DNA from: Comamonadaceae bacterium | GTDB lineage: Bacteria > Pseudomonadota > Gammaproteobacteria > Burkholderiales > Burkholderiaceae_C | Direction of reading: 5' to 3' | Length of the DNA stretch: 44,744 bases | Assembly: GCA_947442105.1 (NCBI GenBank) | Contig: CANEVH010000032.1 | Coordinates: forward strand, 1 to 44,744 | Shown: positions 9,072 to 17,657 of the stretch, piece after piece | Position numbering within the stretch: position 1 is the first letter of the stretch | Layout: the number at the start of each line of letters is the position of its first letter | Notes under the pieces: model-generated | What the model was told of the DNA's origin: nothing | Databases searched by the model: none | Seen by the model: only the letters and a program-made list of their open reading frames with translations | Program-made: the position numbers and the translations under genes

Positions 9072-10256
9072 CTACTTGACCGCTGCGGCACTCACATAGC
9101 CAGACACCACCTTCCATTTGCCATCCTGGATTTGCGACAGGCGAGAGGCGTCGCTGCCCAAACGCTTGGTGGCGCTGAAGGTGGCTTTGGCGCTACCAAA
9201 CATATCGGGCTCAATGGTTGTGGAGTCCATGGCTTTGATAAAGGTGTCCGTACTGAGGTTTTTGCCGGCCTTGCTTGCAGCCAAAGCAAAGGCGTTGATG
9301 ATGTTGTAGCCATATACCGAAAACACCGTCGGGTCTTCGTTGAACATGGTTTTGTACTTGTTGGCCCAAAAGCGGATGGGCTGCGAGGCCTCGTCGGTGT
9401 AGGGGTTTTGTACCGTCATGGTGGCGTACAAACCGTCCATGGCCTTGCCGCCAATTTTGTGGATCAGGTCGGTGTAGGAGGCGCTGCTGCCCAAGAACAC
9501 CGGGTTAAACCCTAGCTTGCGTGCCGTTCCGATGGCGCCAATCGTCTCCCGGATGATGGTTCCCAGCACCACCAGATCGCATCCGCTGGACTGGAGCTTG
9601 GAAATTTGCGAGGAAAAATCTGTGGCGCCGCGCTTGTAGGAAGTCTTTTCGGTGAACTCCATGTTCATGGATTTCAGGCCGGCTTCGGCACCGCGCAGCA
9701 CCTCCAGGCCAAAGTCATCGTCTTGGTACAAGGTGCAGACTTTTTTAGCGCCCTTTTCCTTGACCAGGCCCGGCAAGCTGACGCGGATCTGGTCGTAGTA
9801 GGTGGCTGCAAAGGAGTACTTCAGCCGGTCCAGCGGTTCGTACATTTCGCGCGCTGCCGTGATGGGGAAGAAGTTGATCACGTTCTTCTCGAACTGCACC
9901 GGCATGGCGGCCAGGTTTTGCGCTGTGCCAATGTGGCCCACCATGATGAAAATCTTGTCTTGGTTGACCAGCTTTTGGGCAGCGAGCACCGCCTTCTTCG
10001 GGTCGTAGCCGTCGTCTTCAACCAGCAATTTAAGCTTGCGGCCGTTGACGCCACCTTGCTCGTTAATCTCGGAAACGGCCAGTTGCATGCCCGAGCGCGC
10101 CTGTTTGCCAAAGCCTGCCAGGGGACCTGAGAGGTCTTGGATGGAGCCCAACAAAATCTCGTCTTTAGAGACGCCTTGTTGTTGGGCCAAAGCCAGCGGA
10201 CTGGCAAGCGCTAGCGCAAGCAGCCCGGTGGCTGCGAATACCGTGTTCAACTTCAT
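9072..10256 (-). CDS. Branched-chain/aromatic acid ABC transporter receptor (LivK-like), copy 1
   Basis: 394 aa from the ATG at 10256, chosen because AAGGAG sits 6 bases upstream; the in-frame ATG at 10262 would have no spacing. A signal peptide (LLALALASPLALAQQ) precedes the type I periplasmic-binding fold: EILLGSIQDLSGPLAGFGKQ near residue 35, GRKLKLLVEDDGYDPKKAV near 80, and GHIGTAQNLAAMP near 115. This is the Peripla_BP_6/LivK family that delivers hydrophobic amino acids or aromatic and other carboxylates to Liv-type permeases. It is the distal gene of the minus-strand liv operon and is paralogous over its whole length to the gene just upstream, so the two may recognise different ligands. 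Confidence 0.9.
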   Translation of the reverse strand: MKLNTVFAATGLLALALASPLALAQQQGVSKDEILLGSIQDLSGPLAGFGKQARSGMQLAVSEINEQGGVNGRKLKLLVEDDGYDPKKAVLAAQKLVNQDKIFIMVGHIGTAQNLAAMPVQFEKNVINFFPITAAREMYEPLDRLKYSFAATYYDQIRVSLPGLVKEKGAKKVCTLYQDDDFGLEVLRGAEAGLKSMNMEFTEKTSYKRGATDFSSQISKLQSSGCDLVVLGTIIRETIGAIGTARKLGFNPVFLGSSASYTDLIHKIGGKAMDGLYATMTVQNPYTDEASQPIRFWANKYKTMFNEDPTVFSVYGYNIINAFALAASKAGKNLSTDTFIKAMDSTTIEPDMFGSAKATFSATKRLGSDASRLSQIQDGKWKVVSGYVSAAAVK

Positions 10257-10302
10257 GCTCATCTCCTTGGGTTGGGGAAAAAATGTCAATCTGGTGTGTG
10301 GC

Positions 10303-11478
10303 TTACTTGCCGTCCGCCACAGGCTTCCACTTGCCGTCCTGAATTTGCGACAGGCGCGAAGACTCGCTGCCCAGGCGCTTGGTGGCGGTGTAAATGAGTT
10401 TTGGTGTGCCAAAGATATCGCTGGGCACGGTCAGACCGTTCATGGCCTTGACGAAGCTCTCGGTCGTCAACTGCGGCCCTGCTTTTTGCGCGGCCTGAAT
10501 CATGATGTCGATCATGATGTAGCCGTAGGCAGAGAACACCGTGGGGTCTTCGCTGAACTTGGTTTTGTACTTGTTGGCCCAAAAGCGGATGGGCTGCGAG
10601 GCTTCATCGGTGTAGGGGTTTTGCACCACCATGGTGGCGTAAATGCCGTCCATGGCCTTGCCACCCAGTTTATGGATCAGGTCGGTGTAAGCGGCGACCG
10701 AGGCGAAAAACACCGGGTTAAAGCCGGTTTTGCGGGCCTCGGCCACGGTGCCAATGGTTTCACGAATGATGGTGCCCAAGACCACCAGTTCGCAGCCAGC
10801 GGACTTCATTTTGGCTACTTGGCTGGAAAAATCGGTGGCGCCGCGCTTGAACGAGGTTTTCTCGGTCAGTTCCATGTTCACGCTTTTGAGGCCGGCCTCG
10901 CTGCCGCGCAGCACCTCCAGGCCAAACTCATCGTCTTGGTAAATGATGCAGACCTTTTTTGCGTTTTTGTCCGCCACCATTTTGGGCAAGGTCAGGCGCA
11001 TTTGGTCGTAGTACGAACTCAGCAGCGCGTACTTCAAATCATTGGGCGGCTCGTACATCTCGCGCGCTGCGGTCAGCGGCATAAAGTTGATGACTTTTTT
11101 CTCAAACTGGATGGGCATGGCCGCGTTGTTTTGGGCGGTGCCCAGGTGGCCGGCCATGATGAAAATCTTGTCCTGGTTGACCAGCTTTTGCGCCGCCAAC
11201 ACCGCCTTTTTGGGGTCGTAGCCCGAGTCTTCTACCAGCAGTTTGATCTTGCGCCCGTGCACGCCGCCTTGTTCGTTGAGCTCGTCAATGCGCAATTGCA
11301 TGCCGTTGCGCGCTTGCTTGCCGTAACCGGCCAGCGGGCCGGAGAGGTCTTGGATGGTGCCCACCACGATCTCGGTTTTGGTAATGCCTTGCTGTTCGGC
11401 CGCCTGCAAGCCACTGGTTGCCAGCAGGGCCAAGGCCAGGCTTGCGATGGCGGAGGGTTTGGAAAAATGGAGTTTCAT
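10303..11478 (-). CDS. Branched-chain/aromatic acid ABC transporter receptor (LivK-like), copy 2
   Basis: 391 aa from the ATG at 11478 (MKLHFSKPSAIASLALALLA), with a signal peptide ending near GLQA. Mature motifs mirror those of the neighbouring copy: EIVVGTIQDLSGPLAGYGKQ, GRKIKLLVEDSGYDPKKAV, and the shared PYTDEASQPIRFWANKYKT. Many blocks are identical, so this is a tandem duplication followed by divergence, mostly in the ligand-contact halves. It lies between the acyl-CoA ligase (52 bases upstream) and copy 1 (46 bases downstream), inside a single minus-strand operon. Confidence 0.9.
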   Translation of the reverse strand: MKLHFSKPSAIASLALALLATSGLQAAEQQGITKTEIVVGTIQDLSGPLAGYGKQARNGMQLRIDELNEQGGVHGRKIKLLVEDSGYDPKKAVLAAQKLVNQDKIFIMAGHLGTAQNNAAMPIQFEKKVINFMPLTAAREMYEPPNDLKYALLSSYYDQMRLTLPKMVADKNAKKVCIIYQDDEFGLEVLRGSEAGLKSVNMELTEKTSFKRGATDFSSQVAKMKSAGCELVVLGTIIRETIGTVAEARKTGFNPVFFASVAAYTDLIHKLGGKAMDGIYATMVVQNPYTDEASQPIRFWANKYKTKFSEDPTVFSAYGYIMIDIMIQAAQKAGPQLTTESFVKAMNGLTVPSDIFGTPKLIYTATKRLGSESSRLSQIQDGKWKPVADGK

Positions 11479-11530
11479 ACAAGCTCTCAAAGAAAAAATA
11501 AGTGGGTTGTGAAAAAAACGACAGAGCGCT

Positions 11531-13390
11531 TTATGCGCGGTACATGTCTTCAATCTGCGGTGTGTACTTCTTTTCCACCAGCTTGCGCTTGAGCTTCATG
11601 GTGGGCGTGAGTTCCTCGTCTTCGGCGCTGAGCTGGGTGTCGAGCAAGAAGAACTTTTTGATTTGCTCCACCCGGGCAAACTTCTTGTTCACGCGCTCGA
11701 TTTCGGCTTGGATGAGCGCCTGCACTTCGGGCGCGCGGGTCAGGCTGGCGTAGTTGCTAAAGGGCACATCTTTGTCTTGGGCGAATTTTTCCACGTTCTC
11801 CTGGTCGATCATGATGATCACGGTCAGGTAAGGGCGCTTGTCGCCAATGACCACCGCATCGGTGATGTAGGGGGAGAACTTGAGGTCGTTTTCCAGCTCG
11901 CTGGGCGTGATGTTTTTGCCCCCGGCGGTGATGATGATGTCCTTCATGCGGTCGGTAATGCGCAAATAGCCATCGGCGTCTCGCACACCCACGTCGCCGG
12001 TGTGCAGCCAGCCGTCGGGGCCAATGGTCTCGGCGGTCTTTTCCGGCAAATTCAGGTAGCCGGCAAACACGTTTTTGCCGCGCACCAGAATTTCCCCGGT
12101 CGCTGGGTCCAGCCGTACTTCGTTATAGGACGCCGCCGGGCCAATAGAGCCCGGGCGCATGCCGGTGGCCGGCACACCGGTCGACGCCCCGCAGGTCTCG
12201 GTCATGCCCCAGACTTCGAGCATGGGCACACCCAGCGCCAAATACCAGCGCACCAGTTCGGGCGAAATGGGCGCCGCGCCGGTGACCAAGCAGCGTGCCC
12301 GGTGGATGCCTATCAACTTGCGCACATTGTTGAGCGCCAGCCACTGCGCCACGCGAAACTGCATGCGCAAGCCCGCACCCACCGGTTGGCCCGCCAGCAC
12401 CAAGTCTGCAATCTGGGAACCCACGCCAATGCCCCAGGCGTACACCGCTTGCTGGATGGCGCCTGCTTCTTTGAGCGAAATCATCACACCGGAGTAAAAC
12501 TTTTCCCACACGCGGGGCACTGCGGTGAACACCGTGGGCGCGATCTCGCGCACGTTCTCGGGAATGGTTTCCGGGTTTTCTACGAAATTGAGCTTGGCGC
12601 CGGTGTAGAGGGCGAAGTACTCGCCGCCCATGCGCTCGGCAATGTGGCACAGGGGCAAAAAGCACATGCGCTCGTCGTTTTCGTCTTGTGCGACCAAGGT
12701 GTTGTAGCCGTGCACGGTGTAGACCAGCCCTTGGTGCAGGTGCATGGCGCCCTTGGGCTTGCCCGTGGTGCCCGAGGTGTAGACCAAAATGGCCAGGTCT
12801 TCGGGCTGGCATTGCTGCAGCCGCGCTTGCAAAGCGTCCGGGTGCGCCGCCAGATAACTTCTGCCCAAGGCGCGCAAGGCGTCCAGGCTGATGATGGCGG
12901 GGTCGTCGACCTTGCGCAGGCCTTCCATGTCAAACACCACCATCTTGCGCAGCAAGGGCAGGGCGGCGCGCACTTCCAGCGCCTTGTCGAGCTGCTCGTC
13001 GTCTTCCACAAACAGCACAGTGGTGCGCGAATCCTCGCACAGGTACTGCACCTGGCTGCTCGCATCCGTGGGGTAAATGCCGTTGGACACGCCGCAGGCC
13101 GACAGCACCGCCAGGTCGGCCCACACCCACTCCACCACGGTGTTGGCGAGGATGGAGGCGCATTCGCCCTTGGCAAAGCCCAGGCTGAGCAGGCCACCGG
13201 CAATCTCTTGCACGGCTTGGGCGGTTTGGTCCCAGGTCCAACTGCGCCACAGGCCCAGGTGCTTTTGGCGCATCCAAACCTTGGGGCCGCGCTGGGCCAC
13301 GGCGTTCCAAAACAGCGCCGGAATAGTGTCGCCCGAGAGCACCACCTCATGCTGCGCCTGGATATGGCTCAGGTCCCACAGTTGCGTCAT
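11531..13390 (-). CDS. Long-chain-type AMP-forming acyl-CoA ligase (FadD-like)
   Basis: 619 aa. ANL-superfamily motifs in order: P-loop YTSGTTGKPKGAMHLHQ near residue 188, AVPRVWEKFYSGV near 290, EVWGMTETCGAS near 385, GWLHTGDVGVRDADGYLRIT near 475, and the catalytic segment ELTPTMKLKRKLVEKKY near 600. The long form with an FTAVPRVWEK segment and an 'LTPTMKLKR' end matches long-chain/AMP-binding ligases that are usually annotated in Comamonadaceae liv operons. It activates an imported acid as its CoA thioester; the acid may be the ligand of the two downstream receptors (inference). It is 76 bases downstream of livF on the same strand. Confidence 0.85.
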   Translation of the reverse strand: MTQLWDLSHIQAQHEVVLSGDTIPALFWNAVAQRGPKVWMRQKHLGLWRSWTWDQTAQAVQEIAGGLLSLGFAKGECASILANTVVEWVWADLAVLSACGVSNGIYPTDASSQVQYLCEDSRTTVLFVEDDEQLDKALEVRAALPLLRKMVVFDMEGLRKVDDPAIISLDALRALGRSYLAAHPDALQARLQQCQPEDLAILVYTSGTTGKPKGAMHLHQGLVYTVHGYNTLVAQDENDERMCFLPLCHIAERMGGEYFALYTGAKLNFVENPETIPENVREIAPTVFTAVPRVWEKFYSGVMISLKEAGAIQQAVYAWGIGVGSQIADLVLAGQPVGAGLRMQFRVAQWLALNNVRKLIGIHRARCLVTGAAPISPELVRWYLALGVPMLEVWGMTETCGASTGVPATGMRPGSIGPAASYNEVRLDPATGEILVRGKNVFAGYLNLPEKTAETIGPDGWLHTGDVGVRDADGYLRITDRMKDIIITAGGKNITPSELENDLKFSPYITDAVVIGDKRPYLTVIIMIDQENVEKFAQDKDVPFSNYASLTRAPEVQALIQAEIERVNKKFARVEQIKKFFLLDTQLSAEDEELTPTMKLKRKLVEKKYTPQIEDMYRA

Positions 13391-13466
13391 AGTGCGCCTT
13401 GCATGCGAATGGCCGCACAGCGGCGCGCCTTAGGGGTATGGCAGGTGAGCAGGGGCGTGGGCACAG

Positions 13467-14264
13467 TCATCTCCAGGTTTTCTTCTTTTTCCAGCGCCGC
13501 TCGGTGCGCACACCCGCTTCTTTGAGGCCGAGGTAAAACTCTTTGATGTCGTCCTTCTCGCGCAAATGGGCGCAGGTGTCTTCCATCACGATGCGGCCGT
13601 TTTCCAGCACGTAGCCGTAGTCCGAGGCGTTAAGCGCCATATTGGCGTTTTGCTCCACCAGCAAAATCGTGGTGCCGCGCTCGCGGTTGATGCGCACCAC
13701 AATCTCAAAAATTTCTTTGGTCAGCTTGGGGCTCAGGCCCAGGCTGGGTTCATCGAGCAGCATCAGGTCGGGGTTGGCCATGAGCGCGCGCGAAATCGCC
13801 AGCATTTGCTGCTGGCCGCCCGAGAGCAAGCCGGCGTCCTGGGTGCTGCGCTCTTGGAGGATGGGAAAGTAGCCAAACAGAGTTTCGATGTCGCGCGCCA
13901 CGCCGTCGCGGTCGCTGCGGGTGTAGGCGCCCATGAGCAGGTTGTCGCGCACGCTGAGCAGCGGAAACACCTCGCGTCCCTCGGGCACGTGGCTGAGGCC
14001 TTGCTGCACGATGAAGGACGGGTCTTTGGCGGTGATGTCCTGGCCCTTGAAGGCGATGGAGCCCTTGCGGGGGTCGATGATGCCGGAGATGGTCTTCAAA
14101 ATCGTGGTCTTGCCCGCGCCGTTGGAACCCAGCACTGCGGCAATCTCGCCCCGGCGCACCTGCAGGCTCACGCCGCGTATGGCCTTGATCGGTCCGTAGG
14201 CGCTCTCTACGTTCAAGAGATTGAGCACCGGCAGGTCGCTGATGGCGGGTGGCAAGCTGCTCAT
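13467..14264 (-). CDS. livF: ABC transporter ATPase LivF
   Basis: 265 aa. Walker A GSNGAGKTTILK near residue 45, signature LLSGGQQQMLAISRALM near 145, Walker B PDLMLLDEPSLGLSP near 163 and the H-loop TTILLVEQNANMAL near 195. This order and the short C-terminus are typical of LivF, one of two ATPases of Liv importers. The 14-base ATG region overlaps the livG stop as ATGA (14261-14264), indicating translational coupling. The C-terminus is extended by a basic KKKKTWR end. Confidence 0.93.
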   Translation of the reverse strand: MSSLPPAISDLPVLNLLNVESAYGPIKAIRGVSLQVRRGEIAAVLGSNGAGKTTILKTISGIIDPRKGSIAFKGQDITAKDPSFIVQQGLSHVPEGREVFPLLSVRDNLLMGAYTRSDRDGVARDIETLFGYFPILQERSTQDAGLLSGGQQQMLAISRALMANPDLMLLDEPSLGLSPKLTKEIFEIVVRINRERGTTILLVEQNANMALNASDYGYVLENGRIVMEDTCAHLREKDDIKEFYLGLKEAGVRTERRWKKKKTWR

Positions 14265-15127
14265 GCGGCACCTCCACTGCTGCCGGTTGTAGCACTTGTG
14301 GTTACGCCAATACGGGCGCTGTTAGATCGACGCAGCGACGACACATCGTCCACCGTGCCCAAATAGGCTTCGATCACGCCGGGGTCGCTTTGCACTTCGC
14401 GCGGCGTGCCAGTAGCCAGCACTTCGCCCTGGTTCATGGCCAGCACCCGGTCCGACACCTTGGACACCAGGCCCATGTCGTGCTCCACCATCAGCACGCT
14501 GATGCCTAGCTCGTGTTGAATGTCCTGAATCCAGAAGGCCATGTCGTCGGTTTCTTCCACGTTCAGGCCCGAAGACGGCTCATCGAGCAGCAGCAGCCGG
14601 GGCTCGGTGCACAGGGCACGCGCCAATTCCACCACCTTGCGCACTCCGTAGGGCAGGCCGGCCACGAAGGTGTCGCGGTAATGCTGCAGGCTGAGAAAGT
14701 CGATCACTTCCTCCGCCTTTTCGCGCGAGCGCAATTCGGCATCGCGTACCGCCTGGGTGAAAAACAAGTCTTGCCAAAAGCCCGTCTGGCGGTGCGTGTG
14801 GCGGCCAATCAAAAGGTTGTGCAGCACCGAGGCGTGCTCAAACAGTTCAATGTTTTGAAAAGTGCGCGCAATGCCCAGCGTCGCCACGTCTTGCGGCGCC
14901 TGCGCGGTGAGCTTGACTTTGCCATGGGGGCCTTGGTAGTCGATCTCGCCGGTGGTGGGGGTGTAAATGCGGCTGATCAGGTTAAACACCGTGGTTTTTC
15001 CCGCGCCGTTGGGTCCGATCAGGGTGAACACCTCGCCCGGTTTGACGTCAAAGCTCACGTTGTTGACGGCTAGCACGCCGCCAAAGCGCACGCTTAAATT
15101 TTTTGCCGATAAAAGGGGGGCACTCAT
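14261..15127 (-). CDS. livG: ABC transporter ATPase LivG
   Basis: 288 aa from the ATG at 15127 (MSAPLLSAKNLSVRFGG); the frame is open further upstream, but that part overlaps livM. Walker A TLIGPNGAGKTTVFN near residue 38, the LivG-specific 'IARTFQNIELF' near 93, the degenerate signature LPYGVRKVVELARAL near 155, Walker B LLLLDEPSSGLN near 174 and H-loop ISVLMVEHDMGLV near 203. It overlaps livM by ATGA at 15124-15127 and livF at its other end, so three ATPase/permease genes are translationally coupled. Confidence 0.93.
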   Translation of the reverse strand: MSAPLLSAKNLSVRFGGVLAVNNVSFDVKPGEVFTLIGPNGAGKTTVFNLISRIYTPTTGEIDYQGPHGKVKLTAQAPQDVATLGIARTFQNIELFEHASVLHNLLIGRHTHRQTGFWQDLFFTQAVRDAELRSREKAEEVIDFLSLQHYRDTFVAGLPYGVRKVVELARALCTEPRLLLLDEPSSGLNVEETDDMAFWIQDIQHELGISVLMVEHDMGLVSKVSDRVLAMNQGEVLATGTPREVQSDPGVIEAYLGTVDDVSSLRRSNSARIGVTTSATTGSSGGAA

Positions 15128-16200
15128 TTCAGACGGTCCGATTTCTGGAAAGACTTCTGCCGCTTGAACATGCCCTTGCGGTAGAAGGGAAACATCTCGA
15201 TGTAGGTGCGAATCTTGAGCCATCGACCGTACAAGCCCATGGGCTCAAACAGCACAAAGGCAATGAGCACCGATCCATACACAACGCCTTGCAAACCCGG
15301 TGCCTGGCCGATGACGGTAGGCAGATAGTCTTTGACCATGGAAATGAGCTGCGGCATGGTGATCAGAAAGATGGCGCCTAAAAACGCCCCGTGCACCGAG
15401 CCCAGGCCGCCGATCACAATCATCAACAAGAGGTCAATCGACTGCAGGATGTTGAACTGGTCGGGCGAGATGAATTGCAGCTTGTGCACATACAGCGCAC
15501 CCGCCACCCCGGCCAGCGCGGCAGAAATGGCAAAGGACAGGGTTTTGTAGCGCGCCAGGTGAATGCCCATGCTTTGCGCGGAAATCTCGGAGTCGCGGAT
15601 CGCCACAAACGCCCGCCCGGTGGGGGATCGCAGCAAGTTCAAAATGGCCAGGGTGGCAACCACCGTGATCACCAAGCATAAAAAATAAAACTGGATTTCG
15701 GTATCCAGCACCCAGCCAAACAGATTGGGCTTTTTGATGTGGATGCCCGCGTTTCCGCCAGTGACTGATTCCCAGCGCGCTAGCACCTCTTCCACAATAA
15801 AGCCAAAGGCCAAGGTCGCCATGCCCAGGTAAATGCCTTTGACGCGCAGCGCGGGCAAGCCCACCACGACGCCGACCGCCGCCGACAGCGCCGCCGCTGC
15901 GGCCAAAGCGATGGGAAAGGGCACGCCCATATTGCTCAGCACCGCGTGCGTATAGGCGCCCACCCCCAAAAAGGCAGCGTGGCCCAGCGAAAACAAGCCG
16001 GTAAAGCCCGCCAGCAGCATGATGCCCAGCGCCGCAATGCTGTAAATCAGCACAAAGGTGAGCTGTGCCAACCAGTATTCGGTAAACAGCCAGGGTGCGG
16101 CTACCAACAAAAGCACCAGCGCGCTGTACCAAAACAGGTGGCCGCTGTGCTTTGCCAGGCCAATGTCCTGCGCGTAGTCGGTTTTGAAGATGAAACGCAT
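15124..16200 (-). CDS. livM: ABC transporter permease LivM
   Basis: 358 aa from the ATG at 16200 (MRFIFKTDYAQDIGLAKH). Hydrophobic membrane segments begin near residue 20 (FWYSALVLLLVAAPWLF) and recur through the protein. The family signature AALGIMLLAGFTGLFSLGHA near residue 60 and FVAIRDSEISAQSMGIHLAR near 210, with the cytoplasmic ATPase-coupling loop, identify it as the LivM-type inner-membrane permease that pairs with LivH. One base separates it from the end of livH. Confidence 0.93.
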   Translation of the reverse strand: MRFIFKTDYAQDIGLAKHSGHLFWYSALVLLLVAAPWLFTEYWLAQLTFVLIYSIAALGIMLLAGFTGLFSLGHAAFLGVGAYTHAVLSNMGVPFPIALAAAAALSAAVGVVVGLPALRVKGIYLGMATLAFGFIVEEVLARWESVTGGNAGIHIKKPNLFGWVLDTEIQFYFLCLVITVVATLAILNLLRSPTGRAFVAIRDSEISAQSMGIHLARYKTLSFAISAALAGVAGALYVHKLQFISPDQFNILQSIDLLLMIVIGGLGSVHGAFLGAIFLITMPQLISMVKDYLPTVIGQAPGLQGVVYGSVLIAFVLFEPMGLYGRWLKIRTYIEMFPFYRKGMFKRQKSFQKSDRLK

Positions 16201-16201
16201 G

Positions 16202-17077
16202 TCAGACCTTTTTGCGCAGTTTTTCGCCAAACAGGCCGTTGGGCTTGACCATCAACATCACCAGCACCACGATGTAGGCGGCTGTGTCCTTAAAGCCGTC
16301 GGGTAAATAAAAACCCGAAAACGACTCCACCAGCCCAATCACTACGCCGCCCACAATGGCGCCAGGCAGGCTGCCAAAGCCCCCCACCACCGCCGCCGGA
16401 AAGGCCTTGAGGCCAATAAATCCCATGTTGGCGTGCACAAAGGTAATAGGCGCCAGCAGCAAGCCCGCCAGGCAGGCCACGGCGGCTGCCAGCGCCCAGG
16501 CGATGCCGTTGAGCCGCTTGACCGGAATGCCCATGTAGTAGGCCGCAAGCTGGTTTTGCGAAGCCGCCTGCATGGCGATGCCCAACTTGCTGTAGCGAAA
16601 CAGCGCAAACAACAAAAGGCAGAGCACGCCGGTTGCCGCAATCACCACCATGTGTTCCACGTTGAGCACCAGGCCGGCCACGCGCCAAATTTCGTCTTTG
16701 TAGGGCACAGGCAGCGCCAGCGTGTCAGTGCCCATGCCTGGAATCATGGTGATCAACCCACGCGCCATGTAGCCAATGCCAATGGTCAGCATGACGATGG
16801 AAAAAGCGGGCTGGCCCAGGATGGGGCGGATCACGGCGAACTCAATGAGCGCGCCCAATAGCGCCATTGCCGCCACCGCGCCCAGCACCGCAAACCAATA
16901 CGGCAGGCCCAGCAGCGTCATGCCCACCAGTCCGGCAAAAGCGCCCAGCATCATCAACTCACCCTGGGCGAAGCTGACCGTCTCGGTGGCTTTGTAAATG
17001 AGCACAAAGCCCATGGCGATCAGCCCGTAAATGCACCCCTGTGCTACGCCGCTGATCAGCAATTGAAAAAACTGCAC
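16202..17077 (-). CDS. livH: ABC transporter permease LivH (first gene of the operon)
   Basis: 291 aa with a GTG start at 17077, supported by GAGGAG about 5 bases upstream; an ATG at 17082 is in another frame. It is almost entirely membrane-embedded: LLISGVAQGCIYGLIAMGFV at the start, VSFAQGELMMLGAFAGLVG near residue 35, AFPAAVVGGFGSLPGAIVGG near 225. These are LivH hallmarks. As the first gene of livHMGF-ligase-receptor-receptor, it is followed by the other genes with 1-base or overlapping junctions. The promoter should lie in 17083-17197. Confidence 0.93.
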   Translation of the reverse strand: MQFFQLLISGVAQGCIYGLIAMGFVLIYKATETVSFAQGELMMLGAFAGLVGMTLLGLPYWFAVLGAVAAMALLGALIEFAVIRPILGQPAFSIVMLTIGIGYMARGLITMIPGMGTDTLALPVPYKDEIWRVAGLVLNVEHMVVIAATGVLCLLLFALFRYSKLGIAMQAASQNQLAAYYMGIPVKRLNGIAWALAAAVACLAGLLLAPITFVHANMGFIGLKAFPAAVVGGFGSLPGAIVGGVVIGLVESFSGFYLPDGFKDTAAYIVVLVMLMVKPNGLFGEKLRKKV

Positions 17078-17172
17078 TGCATCTCCTCTGTTTATGCAGT
17101 GCGTTTATAGCGGCGCTGGTGAAAATCCTTGATAGGGTTGTTACCGAGGGAGCGACATTTATTCGGATTGAC

Positions 17173-17199
17173 AGGGTCTGGCGCAGGGGCGCAGACCCT
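17173..17199 (-). terminator. Hairpin overlapping the thioesterase stop codon
   Basis: AGGGTCTG at 17173-17180 pairs with CAGACCCT at 17192-17199, with a further GC-rich extension inside (one bulged G). It overlaps the TAG of the minus-strand thioesterase gene. No T-run follows on either strand, so it could be a Rho-assisted or attenuating hairpin rather than a classical terminator. A second palindrome, CCTAGGG repeated, directly follows in the coding end of the gene. Confidence 0.35.
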
Positions 17200-17620
17200 A
17201 GGGCCTAGGGATTTCCCGTGGGCGGCCCTGGTCATCAATGGCCACATAGGTCACCAAGGCCTCGGTGACTTTGATGTAAGAGCCCTGGCTGCGAAAGCGC
17301 TCGGCAAACACCTCCACCTTGACCGTGATGGACGTGCGGCCAATGCGCACCACCTTGGAAAAGAAAGACAAGATGTCACCCACCCGCACCGGCTGCTTGA
17401 AGATGAATTCATTCACCGCCACCGTCGCCATGCGCCCCTGGGCATAGCGGGCGGGCACGACCGAGCCCGCCAGGTCTACCTGCGCCATCACCCAGCCGCC
17501 AAAAATATCGCCGTTGGCGTTGCAATCCCCCGGCATGGGAATGACCTTGAGCACCAGATCCTGGTCGGTGGGCAGCGAAACAGTTGAGGGTGCGAGGTCA
17601 GGGCTTGCGGAGGTGGACAT
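17198..17620 (-). CDS. Acyl-CoA thioesterase, YciA-type hotdog fold
   Basis: 140 aa from the ATG at 17620 (MSTSASPDLAPSTV); an ATG at 17659 is possible but overlaps the divergent gene. The catalytic signature PGDCNANGDIFGGWVMAQVD at about residues 26-45 is the hallmark of the YciA/acyl-CoA thioesterase 7 type, with Asn/Asp in the active site of the hotdog hexamer. VNEFIFKQPVRVGDILSFFS near 66 is also typical. It hydrolyses short to medium acyl-CoAs in the cytoplasm, recycling CoA. It is divergent from the ABC exporter, with only 37 bases between the two starts. Confidence 0.88.
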   Translation of the reverse strand: MSTSASPDLAPSTVSLPTDQDLVLKVIPMPGDCNANGDIFGGWVMAQVDLAGSVVPARYAQGRMATVAVNEFIFKQPVRVGDILSFFSKVVRIGRTSITVKVEVFAERFRSQGSYIKVTEALVTYVAIDDQGRPREIPRP

Positions 17621-17657
17621 GGGCACAATCGGAGTTTGATGTTTTGAATTGTCCCCC

